From the NCBI GenBank assembly GCA_003702545.1, contig REGK01000008.1:1-32259 (forward strand): a stretch of DNA of 32,259 bases. Direction: 5' to 3'. Positions 23,239 to 30,713 of the stretch are shown here, one piece after another; the stretch's first letter is position 1, and each line of letters begins with the position of its first letter. The translations under genes were made by a program, and so were the position numbers. The notes below the pieces were generated by a model. That model made no database searches. It saw nothing but the letters and a program-made list of their open reading frames with translations, and was not told the origin of the DNA. This DNA comes from Candidatus Nitrosopumilus sp. (lineage in GTDB: Archaea; Thermoproteota; Nitrososphaeria; Nitrososphaerales; Nitrosopumilaceae).

Positions 23239-24303
23239 ATGACAAAAAATCAAGATCGCATGAAATCACACACAATGGAATTACCTAGACAGATTGTTGT
23301 GGGTGAGAAGAACATAAATGAATTTGGAGAATTTTTGCGTAATTTAACCAAACCAAAAAAAGTTTCTCTTATTTCAGGAATTAATGTAAAAAAAGTTCTT
23401 AGACAAAGAATTGAAAAATCATTGAAAACAAAAAGAATCAAGTTTGTATGGCATACATCAAAAGATAATCAAATTAGCACACTAAATAGAATTGAAAAAG
23501 AAGTAAAAAAAGATCGCAGTGATATGATTGCAGGTATTGGAGGTGGACGTTCTGTGGATACTGCAAAATTAATTTCTTTTAATTTAGATATTCCATTTGT
23601 CAGTGTGCCAACAGCTGCATCACATGATGGAGTATCAAGTCCATTTGTTTCAGTTAAAAGTGACAAACCACATTCTATTGTTGCAACTGCTCCATTAGGA
23701 GTATTTGTGGACATTGACATTATCAAAAAAGCCCCATCAAGATTACTTGCTAGTGGTTGTGGGGACTTGATTGCAAATATCATTGCAGTAAAGGATTGGC
23801 AATTAGGTCATCAAAAAACTGGCGAGTATTATGGAACTTACTCAGCAGAATTAGCTATGATGAGTGCTATGATGGTACTTGATAATTCAAGAAAATATGC
23901 AAAAAATGGATTAGATGCAAGAGTGATTGTTGAAGCTTTGATTAGTGCTGGAGTTGCCTCATGTATTGCTGGAAGTAGCAGACCATGTTCAGGTGCAGAA
24001 CATCTATTTTCACATGCCCTAGATAAAATTGCACCAGGAAAGGGACTACATGGAGAAAAATGTGGGATAGGTTCGATTATGATTGCAAAACTACAAGGGC
24101 AAGATTGGAAAAAAATTGTTAAAACACTAAAAGATGTTGGAGCGCCAACTACTGCAAAACAAATTGGTTTAACTGAAGAACAAATTATAGATGCCTTAGT
24201 TATTGCACAAGATTTGAGACCGGAAAGATATACAATTCTAAAAGAGGTAGATATGACAAGAAGAAAGGCAAAAAGTCTTGCAAAGAGTACTAAAGTGATT
24301 TAA
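23239..24303 (+). CDS. egsA: Glycerol-1-phosphate dehydrogenase
   Basis: This enzyme reduces dihydroxyacetone phosphate to sn-glycerol-1-phosphate with NAD(P)H. The product is the stereospecific backbone of archaeal membrane lipids. The 354-residue protein has the nucleotide loop 'AGIGGGRSVDTAK' and 'VPTAASHDGVSSPFVSV'. The zinc-ligand segments 'SGCGDLIANI', 'SGAEHLFSHAL' and 'GKGLHGEKCGIG' are also present, matching the family. The ATG at 23239 is used; the conserved body begins near 'MELPRQIVVGE' (residue 13), so a slightly later start is possible. It converges with the FKBP gene and shares a divergent promoter with psmB. Confidence 0.95.
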   Translation: MTKNQDRMKSHTMELPRQIVVGEKNINEFGEFLRNLTKPKKVSLISGINVKKVLRQRIEKSLKTKRIKFVWHTSKDNQISTLNRIEKEVKKDRSDMIAGIGGGRSVDTAKLISFNLDIPFVSVPTAASHDGVSSPFVSVKSDKPHSIVATAPLGVFVDIDIIKKAPSRLLASGCGDLIANIIAVKDWQLGHQKTGEYYGTYSAELAMMSAMMVLDNSRKYAKNGLDARVIVEALISAGVASCIAGSSRPCSGAEHLFSHALDKIAPGKGLHGEKCGIGSIMIAKLQGQDWKKIVKTLKDVGAPTTAKQIGLTEEQIIDALVIAQDLRPERYTILKEVDMTRRKAKSLAKSTKVI

Positions 24304-24304
24304 T

Positions 24305-25051
24305 TTAAGCAGTCTTTTGTTCAGGTGCGTTTTCTTTTGTTTCAGTTTTCTTTTCTTTAGTTTGTTTGTTGACATGAGTTTCAACAAAGTTTACTTTTTC
24401 TAAAGTAGGAACAAATTTGAAAATGTCTAATTGAATAAAGTGTTTCATAATTTGCAAGCCATCTGCACGAAGAATTTCTTCAGGAATGGTAATGCTTACT
24501 TCTTTATCTTTCAAATCAAATGATATTTTTGAATCTTCTACTGGAAGTCTGTTTTTTAGAATTCCATCTACTTTGTCATTTGGAGCATCAAGTGATTTGA
24601 GAACATTTACATCAAAAAGAATTGTTTTTCCTGCATATCTGTGATTATAATCAATCTGAACTCTTCCTGAACCAATAAAACGAATTATTCCACGTTTGTT
24701 ATCAACTTCAATTGTATCACCAACAGAAACTTTCTCAGCATCTTCACCTAGTTTTCTAATTGGAATCATTCTAACCTTACCAGAATCTCTTTCACCAAAT
24801 CCTTTCTCAGGTGTAACTTCAACTGTAAGTTTGTCACCTACAGCAGTTTTTGCAAGAGCTTCATCAAGTCCTTTTAGAACTGGATATGAAACCTCACCAA
24901 TAGAAACTAGCTTTGGTTGATACTTGACATTTTGCTCATGAATAGAATATTTTTTTGCGTCCTCTTCTAGAGTTGTATCAAATACTTCTTCACTATCTTT
25001 GACCTTAGCTGTATAATCAACTAGGATTAGTGAACCTTTATCGAAAGTCAA
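24305..25051 (-). CDS. FKBP-type peptidyl-prolyl isomerase, long archaeal (SlyD-like) form
   Basis: The 248-residue protein begins with an FKBP domain ('ILVDYTAKVKDSEEVFDTTLE', then 'PVLKGLDEALAKTAVGDKLT') containing an insert-in-flap region (about 75-140). A C-terminal domain of about 100 residues, present in archaeal long FKBPs, follows. The last 25 residues are Lys/Glu/Thr-rich and probably disordered. It should combine prolyl isomerase and chaperone activity in the cytosol. The start is TTG at 25051, with a TTAATATAAGG promoter element about 27 bases upstream, so it is probably leaderless. Confidence 0.92.
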   Translation of the reverse strand: MTFDKGSLILVDYTAKVKDSEEVFDTTLEEDAKKYSIHEQNVKYQPKLVSIGEVSYPVLKGLDEALAKTAVGDKLTVEVTPEKGFGERDSGKVRMIPIRKLGEDAEKVSVGDTIEVDNKRGIIRFIGSGRVQIDYNHRYAGKTILFDVNVLKSLDAPNDKVDGILKNRLPVEDSKISFDLKDKEVSITIPEEILRADGLQIMKHFIQLDIFKFVPTLEKVNFVETHVNKQTKEKKTETKENAPEQKTA

Positions 25052-25093
25052 TGTGATCGGTCTCGAATTTCCTTATATTAAGTTAACAGGGTT

Positions 25094-26239
25094 TTAGAGA
25101 GCTTTTAGTTTTTCTTCAGCAACTTTGAGTCCTGCTTGTGGATCAGTATCATATCCCATCATTGCTAATGTTGAAGCAATTCCAGAAATTGCTCTCATAA
25201 CATGATATTGATTAACTTCACCCATACATCCAACTCTAAACACTTTGCCTTTGAGGTTTCCAAATCCGCCTGCAACAAGAATTCTGAATTTCTTTGCGAG
25301 TGTATCACGGAAAATTTTGTCTTCTAATCCATCTAAGTAGTTTAATGCAATTACAACTGTTGAACGGGAATTTTCATCAGCAAATGGTGTTAATCCAATT
25401 GCAGACAAACCAGAGTATAATGCATCAGAACAAACTCTATGACGATGAATTCTCTGCTCCATACCCTCTTCTAAAATAATTCTCATTGCTTCTCTGTAAG
25501 CATAAAGAACTGGTAATGCAGGAGTGAATGGAGTATGTTTTGCTTCATCATAATACTTGAAGTATCTAGGTAAATTGAAATACATTGTATTTGGAGGATT
25601 ATCTTCCATGTATTTTCTAGTTCTTTGATTAATACAAATTGGTGAAATGCCTGGAGGACATGCAAATGCTTTTTGTGCACCAGTCATTGCAATATCAATT
25701 CCCCATTTGTCCATGTGAAGTTCCTCACCACCAACAATTGAAACTCCATCTAAAACATAGTAAGAGTCATTTCTGGAGGTAAGATCCTTTATTTTATCAA
25801 GATAATTCAACATGGTTCCTGTAGAAGTTTCATTCCAAACACAATAGAATGCCTTTACATCTTTGTTATTATCAAAAGCTTCTTTGATTTGATCATAAGT
25901 AGCATTTACACCAGGTTGAGTTTCAACTCTAATTGTTTCTCCACCTGCCCATTCGATTTGTTGAGCCAAACGAGTACTAAATTCTCCATTAACAGGAATG
26001 ATTACTTTGTCACCTTTTTTGATTAAGTTAACAACTGAGCATTCCGTTGCACCAGTTCCCGAAGCAGATAAACAAACCGCATCGCCTTCAGTCTCAAAAA
26101 TTTTCTTTGTATTATCAACACATTCCTCATAAAGTTCTACAAAATCATCACTACGGTGATTAATGGAAGGGGTAATCATAGCACGAGTAACTCGCTCTGG
26201 GACATTTGTTGGTCCGGGAAGCATAACTAAATATTCCAA
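25094..26239 (-). CDS. Class V aminotransferase, alanine/serine-glyoxylate type
   Basis: This is a pyridoxal-phosphate enzyme of the alanine-glyoxylate/serine-pyruvate aminotransferase branch. The 381-residue protein has 'LPGPTNVPERV' (7-17), the phosphate loop 'SASGTGATE' (58-66), the cofactor aspartate D164 in 'YVLDGVS' and the Schiff-base lysine K190 in 'TGAQKAF'. It probably moves amino groups between serine or alanine and glyoxylate or pyruvate; the exact pair cannot be told. The TTG start at 26239 has GGAG seven bases upstream, which supports it over the ATG five codons later. A TATA-like box lies about 36 bases upstream. Confidence 0.9.
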   Translation of the reverse strand: MEYLVMLPGPTNVPERVTRAMITPSINHRSDDFVELYEECVDNTKKIFETEGDAVCLSASGTGATECSVVNLIKKGDKVIIPVNGEFSTRLAQQIEWAGGETIRVETQPGVNATYDQIKEAFDNNKDVKAFYCVWNETSTGTMLNYLDKIKDLTSRNDSYYVLDGVSIVGGEELHMDKWGIDIAMTGAQKAFACPPGISPICINQRTRKYMEDNPPNTMYFNLPRYFKYYDEAKHTPFTPALPVLYAYREAMRIILEEGMEQRIHRHRVCSDALYSGLSAIGLTPFADENSRSTVVIALNYLDGLEDKIFRDTLAKKFRILVAGGFGNLKGKVFRVGCMGEVNQYHVMRAISGIASTLAMMGYDTDPQAGLKVAEEKLKAL

Positions 26240-26281
26240 AATTTATCTCCAAAGAGAGTTTTTGATGAGGCTTATTTATAA

Positions 26282-26776
26282 TTAAAGAATTTTGAGTCGA
26301 TCTTTAGCATTTAATTTTTCTAAAAAATTTCTAGTTCCTAGAGGTACAAGATGCTCCCATTTCTGATCGCTTATAATCAAATCCCTAACATTTGTTCCAG
26401 ATAATTCATCTCTTTTCAAAAAAGGAATTGGCATTACTTGAACATCTCGTTTTGAATACAAATGATTAGTCAATTCATCATTTGAGAATACAATATTAAA
26501 ATCTGGAACTATGGTATCGATTTTTTCAATCCACCTTACATGATTATCCAAGTCAGGGATAAAATAGATTGAAATTTTTTCTTTCATTGAATCATCTATA
26601 GAGGATAGAATCATTTCTTTGCGTTCTTCAGCTGAAAAAGGATTATTTTTTTCAGAAGGCTTGTTAGAACTTCCTAAACCTAGCCATAATTTATCAACTT
26701 TTGATAAAGCGAATCGTAATGCTTCAAGATGACCCAAATGGAAAGGTTGGAATCGTCCTATTAGCAATCCATTCAT
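26282..26776 (-). CDS. nadM: Nicotinamide-nucleotide adenylyltransferase, archaeal NadM type
   Basis: This enzyme transfers AMP from ATP to nicotinamide (or nicotinate) mononucleotide, making NAD or its acid form. The 164-residue protein has the class hallmark 'GRFQPFHLGH' (7-16) and the second nucleotide motif 'LSGTNVRDLI' in the C-terminal part. Its length is normal for archaeal NadM. It is divergent from rtcA. The class V aminotransferase lies 42 bases downstream on the same strand with its own promoter-like element, so the two may be separate units. Confidence 0.93.
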   Translation of the reverse strand: MNGLLIGRFQPFHLGHLEALRFALSKVDKLWLGLGSSNKPSEKNNPFSAEERKEMILSSIDDSMKEKISIYFIPDLDNHVRWIEKIDTIVPDFNIVFSNDELTNHLYSKRDVQVMPIPFLKRDELSGTNVRDLIISDQKWEHLVPLGTRNFLEKLNAKDRLKIL

Positions 26777-26839
26777 ACAAAAGAATAGAAAATTTCTTTT
26801 TTAAAAAACTATCATAAAGAGTCACAAGAAGGAGAAATC

Positions 26840-27862
26840 ATGGATTTTTTAAAAATTAACGGAGGACATGGAGAAGGTGGAGGACAAATAATTCGTTCTG
26901 CAATCACTCTTTCATCTATTACAAAACAACCAATTCATATTGTAAATATTAGAAAGAATAGAAAAGTTCCGGGATTAAAGGCACAACATCTTACAGCAAT
27001 TAAAATTCTAAAAAAAATTTCAAATTCTAAAGTTTTTGGTGATGAAATTGGTTCTACCGAATTGAAATTCATTCCAGGTGAAATTAAAAATTCAAAATTA
27101 TCTGAGAATGTAGGAACTGCAGGAAGTATTTCACTAATTTTACAAGTTTTAATTCCAATAGTAGCAATATCACAAAAGAAACTTGATCTTTCAATCAAAG
27201 GTGGGACAGATGTACAATGGAGCCCAACAATGTTCTACACACAACATGTTTTGAGAGAAGCGTATTCAAGAATGGGAATTAATTTCTCAGTTGATTTAAA
27301 AAAACGAGGGTATTATCCAAAAGGAAACGGAGAAATGAATTTAGAAATTAACCCATCAAATGTTAAAGCCATTTCATTATCAAAAAGAAAAACAAATCAG
27401 GCAAAAATTCTATCTACATTTTCAAAAATTTCAAATGAAAAAATTGAAAGGGAAATTAAAAGAATTAAAGAAAAACTGGTCAATGAAAATTTTGTGGTGG
27501 ATATAGAAATCAGAAAAGAAGAAGCACTAGACTCTGGTGCATCTTTATTGATTTACATTATTGATGAGAACTCAATCACAGGAATTGATTCATTATTTGA
27601 TAAAAAAACACAGAGTTTTGATATAGATCTTGATGGATTTTTAGAAGATCTAGCAGTAGATGAGAATTTGGCAGATATGATCGTAGTTCCAGCAAGTCTG
27701 GCCAAAGGTAAGACTACATTTCAAGTAAAAAAAATCACAAAACACTTGGAAACCAACTTGTTTGTAACATCAAAAATTTCTGGTTGTAAGTATGGCATAG
27801 GTAAATTGCCTAATGGTTTTGAAGTAATTATTGAAGGAATATCACACTCCAGCATCAAGTAA
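26840..27862 (+). CDS. rtcA: RNA 3'-terminal phosphate cyclase
   Basis: RtcA converts a 3'-phosphate RNA end into a 2',3'-cyclic phosphate through an adenylated histidine. The 340-residue protein has the N-terminal 'GGHGEGGGQIIRSAITLSS' and 'RKVPGLKAQHLT' motifs, an internal 'GTDVQWSPTMFY', and the catalytic histidine H302 in 'TKHLETNLFV'. This is the full family set. No RtcB ligase or RtcR gene lies nearby. A clear GGAG Shine-Dalgarno lies about five to eight bases before the ATG, unlike the many leaderless genes around it. Its 3' end overlaps the opposite-strand membrane gene by 21 bases. Confidence 0.93.
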   Translation: MDFLKINGGHGEGGGQIIRSAITLSSITKQPIHIVNIRKNRKVPGLKAQHLTAIKILKKISNSKVFGDEIGSTELKFIPGEIKNSKLSENVGTAGSISLILQVLIPIVAISQKKLDLSIKGGTDVQWSPTMFYTQHVLREAYSRMGINFSVDLKKRGYYPKGNGEMNLEINPSNVKAISLSKRKTNQAKILSTFSKISNEKIEREIKRIKEKLVNENFVVDIEIRKEEALDSGASLLIYIIDENSITGIDSLFDKKTQSFDIDLDGFLEDLAVDENLADMIVVPASLAKGKTTFQVKKITKHLETNLFVTSKISGCKYGIGKLPNGFEVIIEGISHSSIK

Positions 27863-28339
27863 TGCTGCAAAGAATAGTATTGCTATAGAGAGAACTACAG
27901 TAATTTCCCCAAGAATAATGATTTTTTTTCTTAATTTTTGAATTTGATGCTCAGGCATTTGGTTTGACATTATCTTGTCTTCAACATCTTTTCTGATTAC
28001 TCTAACATGAACAATATACGTAATAATTAATGCAATTACAAGAAGTATTTTGATTATAAGAAAAGTTCCATAACTTGTTGCAACAAGAAGATCTGGTTTG
28101 CTTAGTAATACATGTGAACTATACAATCCTGTTGCCATCAAAATAATTAATGAAGGAACAGCTACTTTGTTAAATCGTCTTCCAACACGAATCATAATTT
28201 GCATTCTTTCTTCAATAGAATTTGTCATAGTTTTGAGAAGAGGAGAAAAGACTATTCCAATAAATAATGAACCACCAACCCAAATTGCAGCTGCAACAAG
28301 ATGAATCCATGTAAGAATTGCTTGCTCTATTGCTGCCAT
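27842..28339 (-). CDS. Four-helix CopD-like membrane protein
   Basis: The 165-residue protein has four membrane helices (about 8-30, 58-78, 90-112 and 135-160) and the conserved 'WIHLVAAAIWVGGSLFIG' near the N-terminus, typical of the CopD/DUF2269-like copper-resistance family. H13 and W20 in this segment are the usual landmark residues. Copper transport or handling would suit an ammonia oxidiser that relies on copper enzymes, but the function is not shown here. The gene is divergent from the LEA-like gene at 28421, and its stop lies inside the end of rtcA. Confidence 0.75.
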   Translation of the reverse strand: MAAIEQAILTWIHLVAAAIWVGGSLFIGIVFSPLLKTMTNSIEERMQIMIRVGRRFNKVAVPSLIILMATGLYSSHVLLSKPDLLVATSYGTFLIIKILLVIALIITYIVHVRVIRKDVEDKIMSNQMPEHQIQKLRKKIIILGEITVVLSIAILFFAALLDAGV

Positions 28340-28420
28340 AGTTTATCATATTTTCAATGAAATATTATGTATTTGGATCTTGACAACCTTTTTTAGTTAT
28401 ACGTAATTTGATAGATTGAA

Positions 28421-28915
28421 ATGGCACTTCAGAGCAGGATGACAGTTTATGTTGCAATAGCTGGAGTTCTTGCCTTAATGGGAGCAATTGTTTTCTATGC
28501 AAGTTTAGATAATGCTCAGTTAGAACAAGCAGAAATTGAGTTGTTTAGTGTTGAATTGATAGATGTAGATAATGTAAATAATAAAGCAAAGTTTGATGTT
28601 ACATTTCTTATAAAAAATCCTAGTGAGAAAGCATTCACAGTTGGGGTTATTGATTATCAACTTTTTACTAATGGAGTTGAATTAGGTTCAGGTCAATATT
28701 CTGCAATGGATGTTGCATTACCAGGAAGAGCAGTGTTCTCTTCAGGAGATCAGATACCATTGAGCAGCATATTTGTATTAACAAAATCAGAAATCAATCC
28801 AGAAATTTACGAGGATATGATAAATGAAAGAATTGATAGTTTTTCTGCTGAAGGACTTCTTACTACTCAGACTTCATGGAGTACTATTGACAAAGAATTC
28901 AGTACTGGTTTTTAA
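28421..28915 (+). CDS. Membrane-anchored LEA14/WHy-like protein, second copy
   Basis: The 164-residue protein has an N-terminal membrane anchor (about 7-28) and one beta-sandwich LEA2-like domain. Key segments are 'FDVTFLIKNPSEKAF', 'VIDYQLFTNG', 'GSGQYSA' and 'NPEIYEDM'. The same order appears in the protein at 167-721, although overall identity is low, so the two are old paralogues. A TTATAC element about 22 bases upstream suggests a leaderless transcript; M7 is an alternative start. Function is unknown, most likely a structural or binding domain at the cell surface. Confidence 0.7.
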   Translation: MALQSRMTVYVAIAGVLALMGAIVFYASLDNAQLEQAEIELFSVELIDVDNVNNKAKFDVTFLIKNPSEKAFTVGVIDYQLFTNGVELGSGQYSAMDVALPGRAVFSSGDQIPLSSIFVLTKSEINPEIYEDMINERIDSFSAEGLLTTQTSWSTIDKEFSTGF

Positions 28916-28923
28916 TTAAAAAG

Positions 28924-28997
28924 TGGGCCGAGAGAGATTCGAACTCACGATCACCGCCGTGTCGAGGCGGTATCCTAACCAGCTAGACTACCGGCCC
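28924..28997 (-). tRNA. tRNA-Val (anticodon GAC) with unusual C33
   Basis: The 74-base cloverleaf folds on the minus strand: acceptor GGGCCGG/TCGGCCC, D-arm GTCT/GGAT, anticodon stem CCGCC/GGCGG, variable TGATC, T-arm GTGAG/CTCTC with loop TTCGAAT, and discriminator A73. CCA is not encoded. The loop TCGACAC places GAC at 34-36, so valine. Two features are odd: position 33 is C instead of the near-universal U, and positions 50/64 form a U-U mismatch. The strand is fixed by the T-loop and D-arm. Isotype confidence is lower than gene confidence because of C33. Confidence 0.85.
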
Positions 28998-29079
28998 ATT
29001 GAAATACAAAACTAAATTGTGGCATTATTAACGTTTAACAAAAGAAAGAATGAATAAAAAGAAGAAAGGCGTGAATTAG

Positions 29080-29790
29080 TTGGAAGATAATTTTACTGAA
29101 GAAGAAAAAAAAGGATTCTACAAGGCAATTTATTCAAGAAGGGATGTAAGGTCTCATTTTACATCAAGGCCTATTGAAGATGAGGCTCTCTCAAAAATTC
29201 TTCATGCCGCACACCATGCACCATCAGTAGGATTCTCACAGCCATGGAATTTCATTCTGATAAAAGATATTCAAACAAAAAAGAGGATTAAAGCATCTTT
29301 TGAAGAAGAAAAGAATCGTTCATCTCAATTGGTAGAAGAGCCAAAGAGATCAAAGTATCTTTCATTCAAACTGGAAGGGATTTTAGAGTCTCCAGTGAAT
29401 TTATGCGTAACATATGATCCATCAAAATTTGGCCCATTTGTGATAGGCAGATCAAGCATTCCTGAAGCAGGGTTGTATAGTGTATGTTGTGCAATTCAAA
29501 ATTTATGGTTAGCAGCTAGAACAGAAGGAATTGGTCTTGGTTGGGTAAGCATTCTATCAAATGAAACACTAAAAGAAAATTTAGAATTGCCTGAACATGT
29601 TGTTCCTGTAGCGTATTTGTGTTTAGGATACGTAGATGACTTTGCAGAGAAACCAGATCTTGAAACTGCTGGTTGGTTACCAAGACTTGATCTAAAAGAT
29701 GTAGTATACTTTGAAAAATGGAATAATCAACAAAATGAAAGTTGGGCAAGTATTCAAAAAATGATCAAAGAAAATCTTGACTACGCTTAA
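29080..29790 (+). CDS. bluB: 5,6-dimethylbenzimidazole synthase (BluB)
   Basis: BluB uses oxygen to break down reduced FMN into 5,6-dimethylbenzimidazole, the lower ligand of cobalamin. The 236-residue nitroreductase-fold protein has the BluB-specific segments. These are 'SRRDVRSHF' with the catalytic aspartate D22, 'AAHHAPSVGFSQPWNFI', 'CVTYDPSKFGPFVIGRSSIP' and 'IQNLWLAARTEGIGLGWVSI' with the active-site serine. These distinguish it from ordinary nitroreductases. The TTG start is the only possible one after an in-frame stop at 29077-29079. It lies between two tRNA genes. Confidence 0.92.
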   Translation: MEDNFTEEEKKGFYKAIYSRRDVRSHFTSRPIEDEALSKILHAAHHAPSVGFSQPWNFILIKDIQTKKRIKASFEEEKNRSSQLVEEPKRSKYLSFKLEGILESPVNLCVTYDPSKFGPFVIGRSSIPEAGLYSVCCAIQNLWLAARTEGIGLGWVSILSNETLKENLELPEHVVPVAYLCLGYVDDFAEKPDLETAGWLPRLDLKDVVYFEKWNNQQNESWASIQKMIKENLDYA

Positions 29791-29814
29791 ATAATTAAAA
29801 ATGTTTTTTCTGCT

Positions 29815-29907
29815 GGGCTTGTGGCGCAGAGTCAATTTGACGCGAAACATGGATAGCGTGGTAGCCTCCTAAGTTACAGGTCGAGGGATCGAAGCCCTCC
29901 AAGCCCG
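29815..29907 (+). tRNA. tRNA-Arg (anticodon CCT) with an insertion in the D-loop
   Basis: The acceptor GGGCTTG/CAAGCCC, D-stem GCGC/GCGT, anticodon stem GTAGC/GTTAC with loop CTCCTAA (anticodon CCT, codon AGG), variable AGGTC and T-stem GAGGG/CCCTC all pair; G73 ends the gene and CCA is not encoded. Without the D-loop insertion the length is a normal 75 bases. The D-loop holds 28 bases instead of about 10, best explained by an 18-base intron. The T-loop reads ATCGAAG, with A54 and G60 in place of the usual U54 and pyrimidine 60. A T-run follows. Confidence 0.85.
29831..29848 (+). other. Candidate 18-base tRNA intron in the D-loop
   Basis: Removing these 18 bases gives a standard D-loop (AGAATGGATA). 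By hand a bulge-helix-bulge can be drawn. Bulge GAG (29829-29831) is followed by helix TCAA against TGGA (29832-29835 with 29850-29853, one A-G mismatch), then bulge ACA (29847-29849). An inner helix TTTG/CGAA closes on ACG, and the D-stem plus A28-U54-like pair (29828 with 29854) form the outer helix. Shifting by one base (29830-29847) leaves the more familiar AGCATGGATA loop, so the exact ends are uncertain. Confidence 0.6.
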
Positions 29908-29921
29908 TTTTGTTTTTTGTT
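29908..29921 (+). terminator. T-rich tract after tRNA-Arg
   Basis: Immediately after G73 comes a run of T residues interrupted by single G residues. This is the type of U-tract that terminates archaeal RNA polymerase after tRNA genes. No hairpin is needed or seen. Confidence 0.5.
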
Positions 29922-29957
29922 CTAGAAATTTAAATAGAAAAAGAATTGGCTTTAGTT

Positions 29958-30482
29958 ATGAAAGTTGTAGTAATTTCTGGTAGTCCAAGAAAAAATGCAA
30001 ACACACAGATCATAATGAAATATGTTTACGAATATACTAAAACAAAAAATCAAGATGTTAAACTCATCAATTTATCTGACGGAGAAGTTGAGTGTTATAG
30101 AGGACCTGAAGAAGAATACAATCAGGCGACAAAAGACGCTGCTAAAGATATTATGGAGGCAGATGTATGGTTAATTGGTTCCCCAATTTACAATTCATTT
30201 TTCAGTGCTGCGCTCAAAAATTTGTTTGAGTATGTCAGTTACAAAGAGACTGCAGGAAAAGTTGCAGGAATGGCAATTTTGGCTGCAGGAAACATTGGAT
30301 TTATTGATGTTCAGACTTTACTTACTCAGTTGTTATCATATTTCAGAGTAATTACAAATCCAAAGGCGGTTTTCTTAACTACAGAATCAATAAGTGAAAA
30401 TAATATTTCAGATGAGGGTCAAGCAAGACTTAAGGAAATGGTTGATGAAACTTTGAAGATTGCAGAGAAACTAGAAAATTAA
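29958..30482 (+). CDS. NADPH-dependent FMN reductase / flavodoxin-fold protein
   Basis: The 174-residue protein has the flavodoxin-like fold of NADPH-dependent FMN reductases. It carries 'VVVISGSPRKNANTQ' at the N-terminus (the FMN phosphate loop), 'ADVWLIGSPIYNSFFSAALK' (flavin-binding turn) and 'VAGMAILAAGNIGF'. It may supply reduced flavin, which would suit neighbouring BluB that consumes FMNH2, but many such reductases act generally. ATG at 29958 is preferred over TTG at 29946 because the conserved strand begins directly after it. Confidence 0.85.
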   Translation: MKVVVISGSPRKNANTQIIMKYVYEYTKTKNQDVKLINLSDGEVECYRGPEEEYNQATKDAAKDIMEADVWLIGSPIYNSFFSAALKNLFEYVSYKETAGKVAGMAILAAGNIGFIDVQTLLTQLLSYFRVITNPKAVFLTTESISENNISDEGQARLKEMVDETLKIAEKLEN

Positions 30483-30713
30483 TCTAAAATTATTTTAAAA
30501 AATTACATTACTCAAAATAGAAAATTGTTTTCATAAGAATTGACAAGTTCTAGAATTCTCAAGAGTGATATAGAAAAATTTGAGATCATATAATTAAAAA
30601 TCTAATAGCATACATATTTCAAAAATTATTTTGAGTTCTCTTATGAATTTCTTAAATATTTTATCAAGAGAGATGTAAAAGTCAAATACTAACTACATGT
30701 AAAAAAGATAAGA

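Noticed and set aside
28924-28997. Plus-strand tRNA-Asp reading of the tRNA-Val locus (anticodon GTC with U33)
   Set aside because: Only the minus strand gives a proper T-loop (TTCGAAT), D-arm and discriminator; the plus-strand reading fails these.
29946-29957. Earlier TTG start for the FMN reductase
   Set aside because: It adds only four residues before the conserved first strand, and the ATG at 29958 is a better start.
30483-30713. 231-base AT-rich gap searched for C/D box RNA, riboswitch or hairpins
   Set aside because: No C and D boxes in correct order and no stable stem; only a possible TATA element (about 30650) for the cysteine-rich gene.
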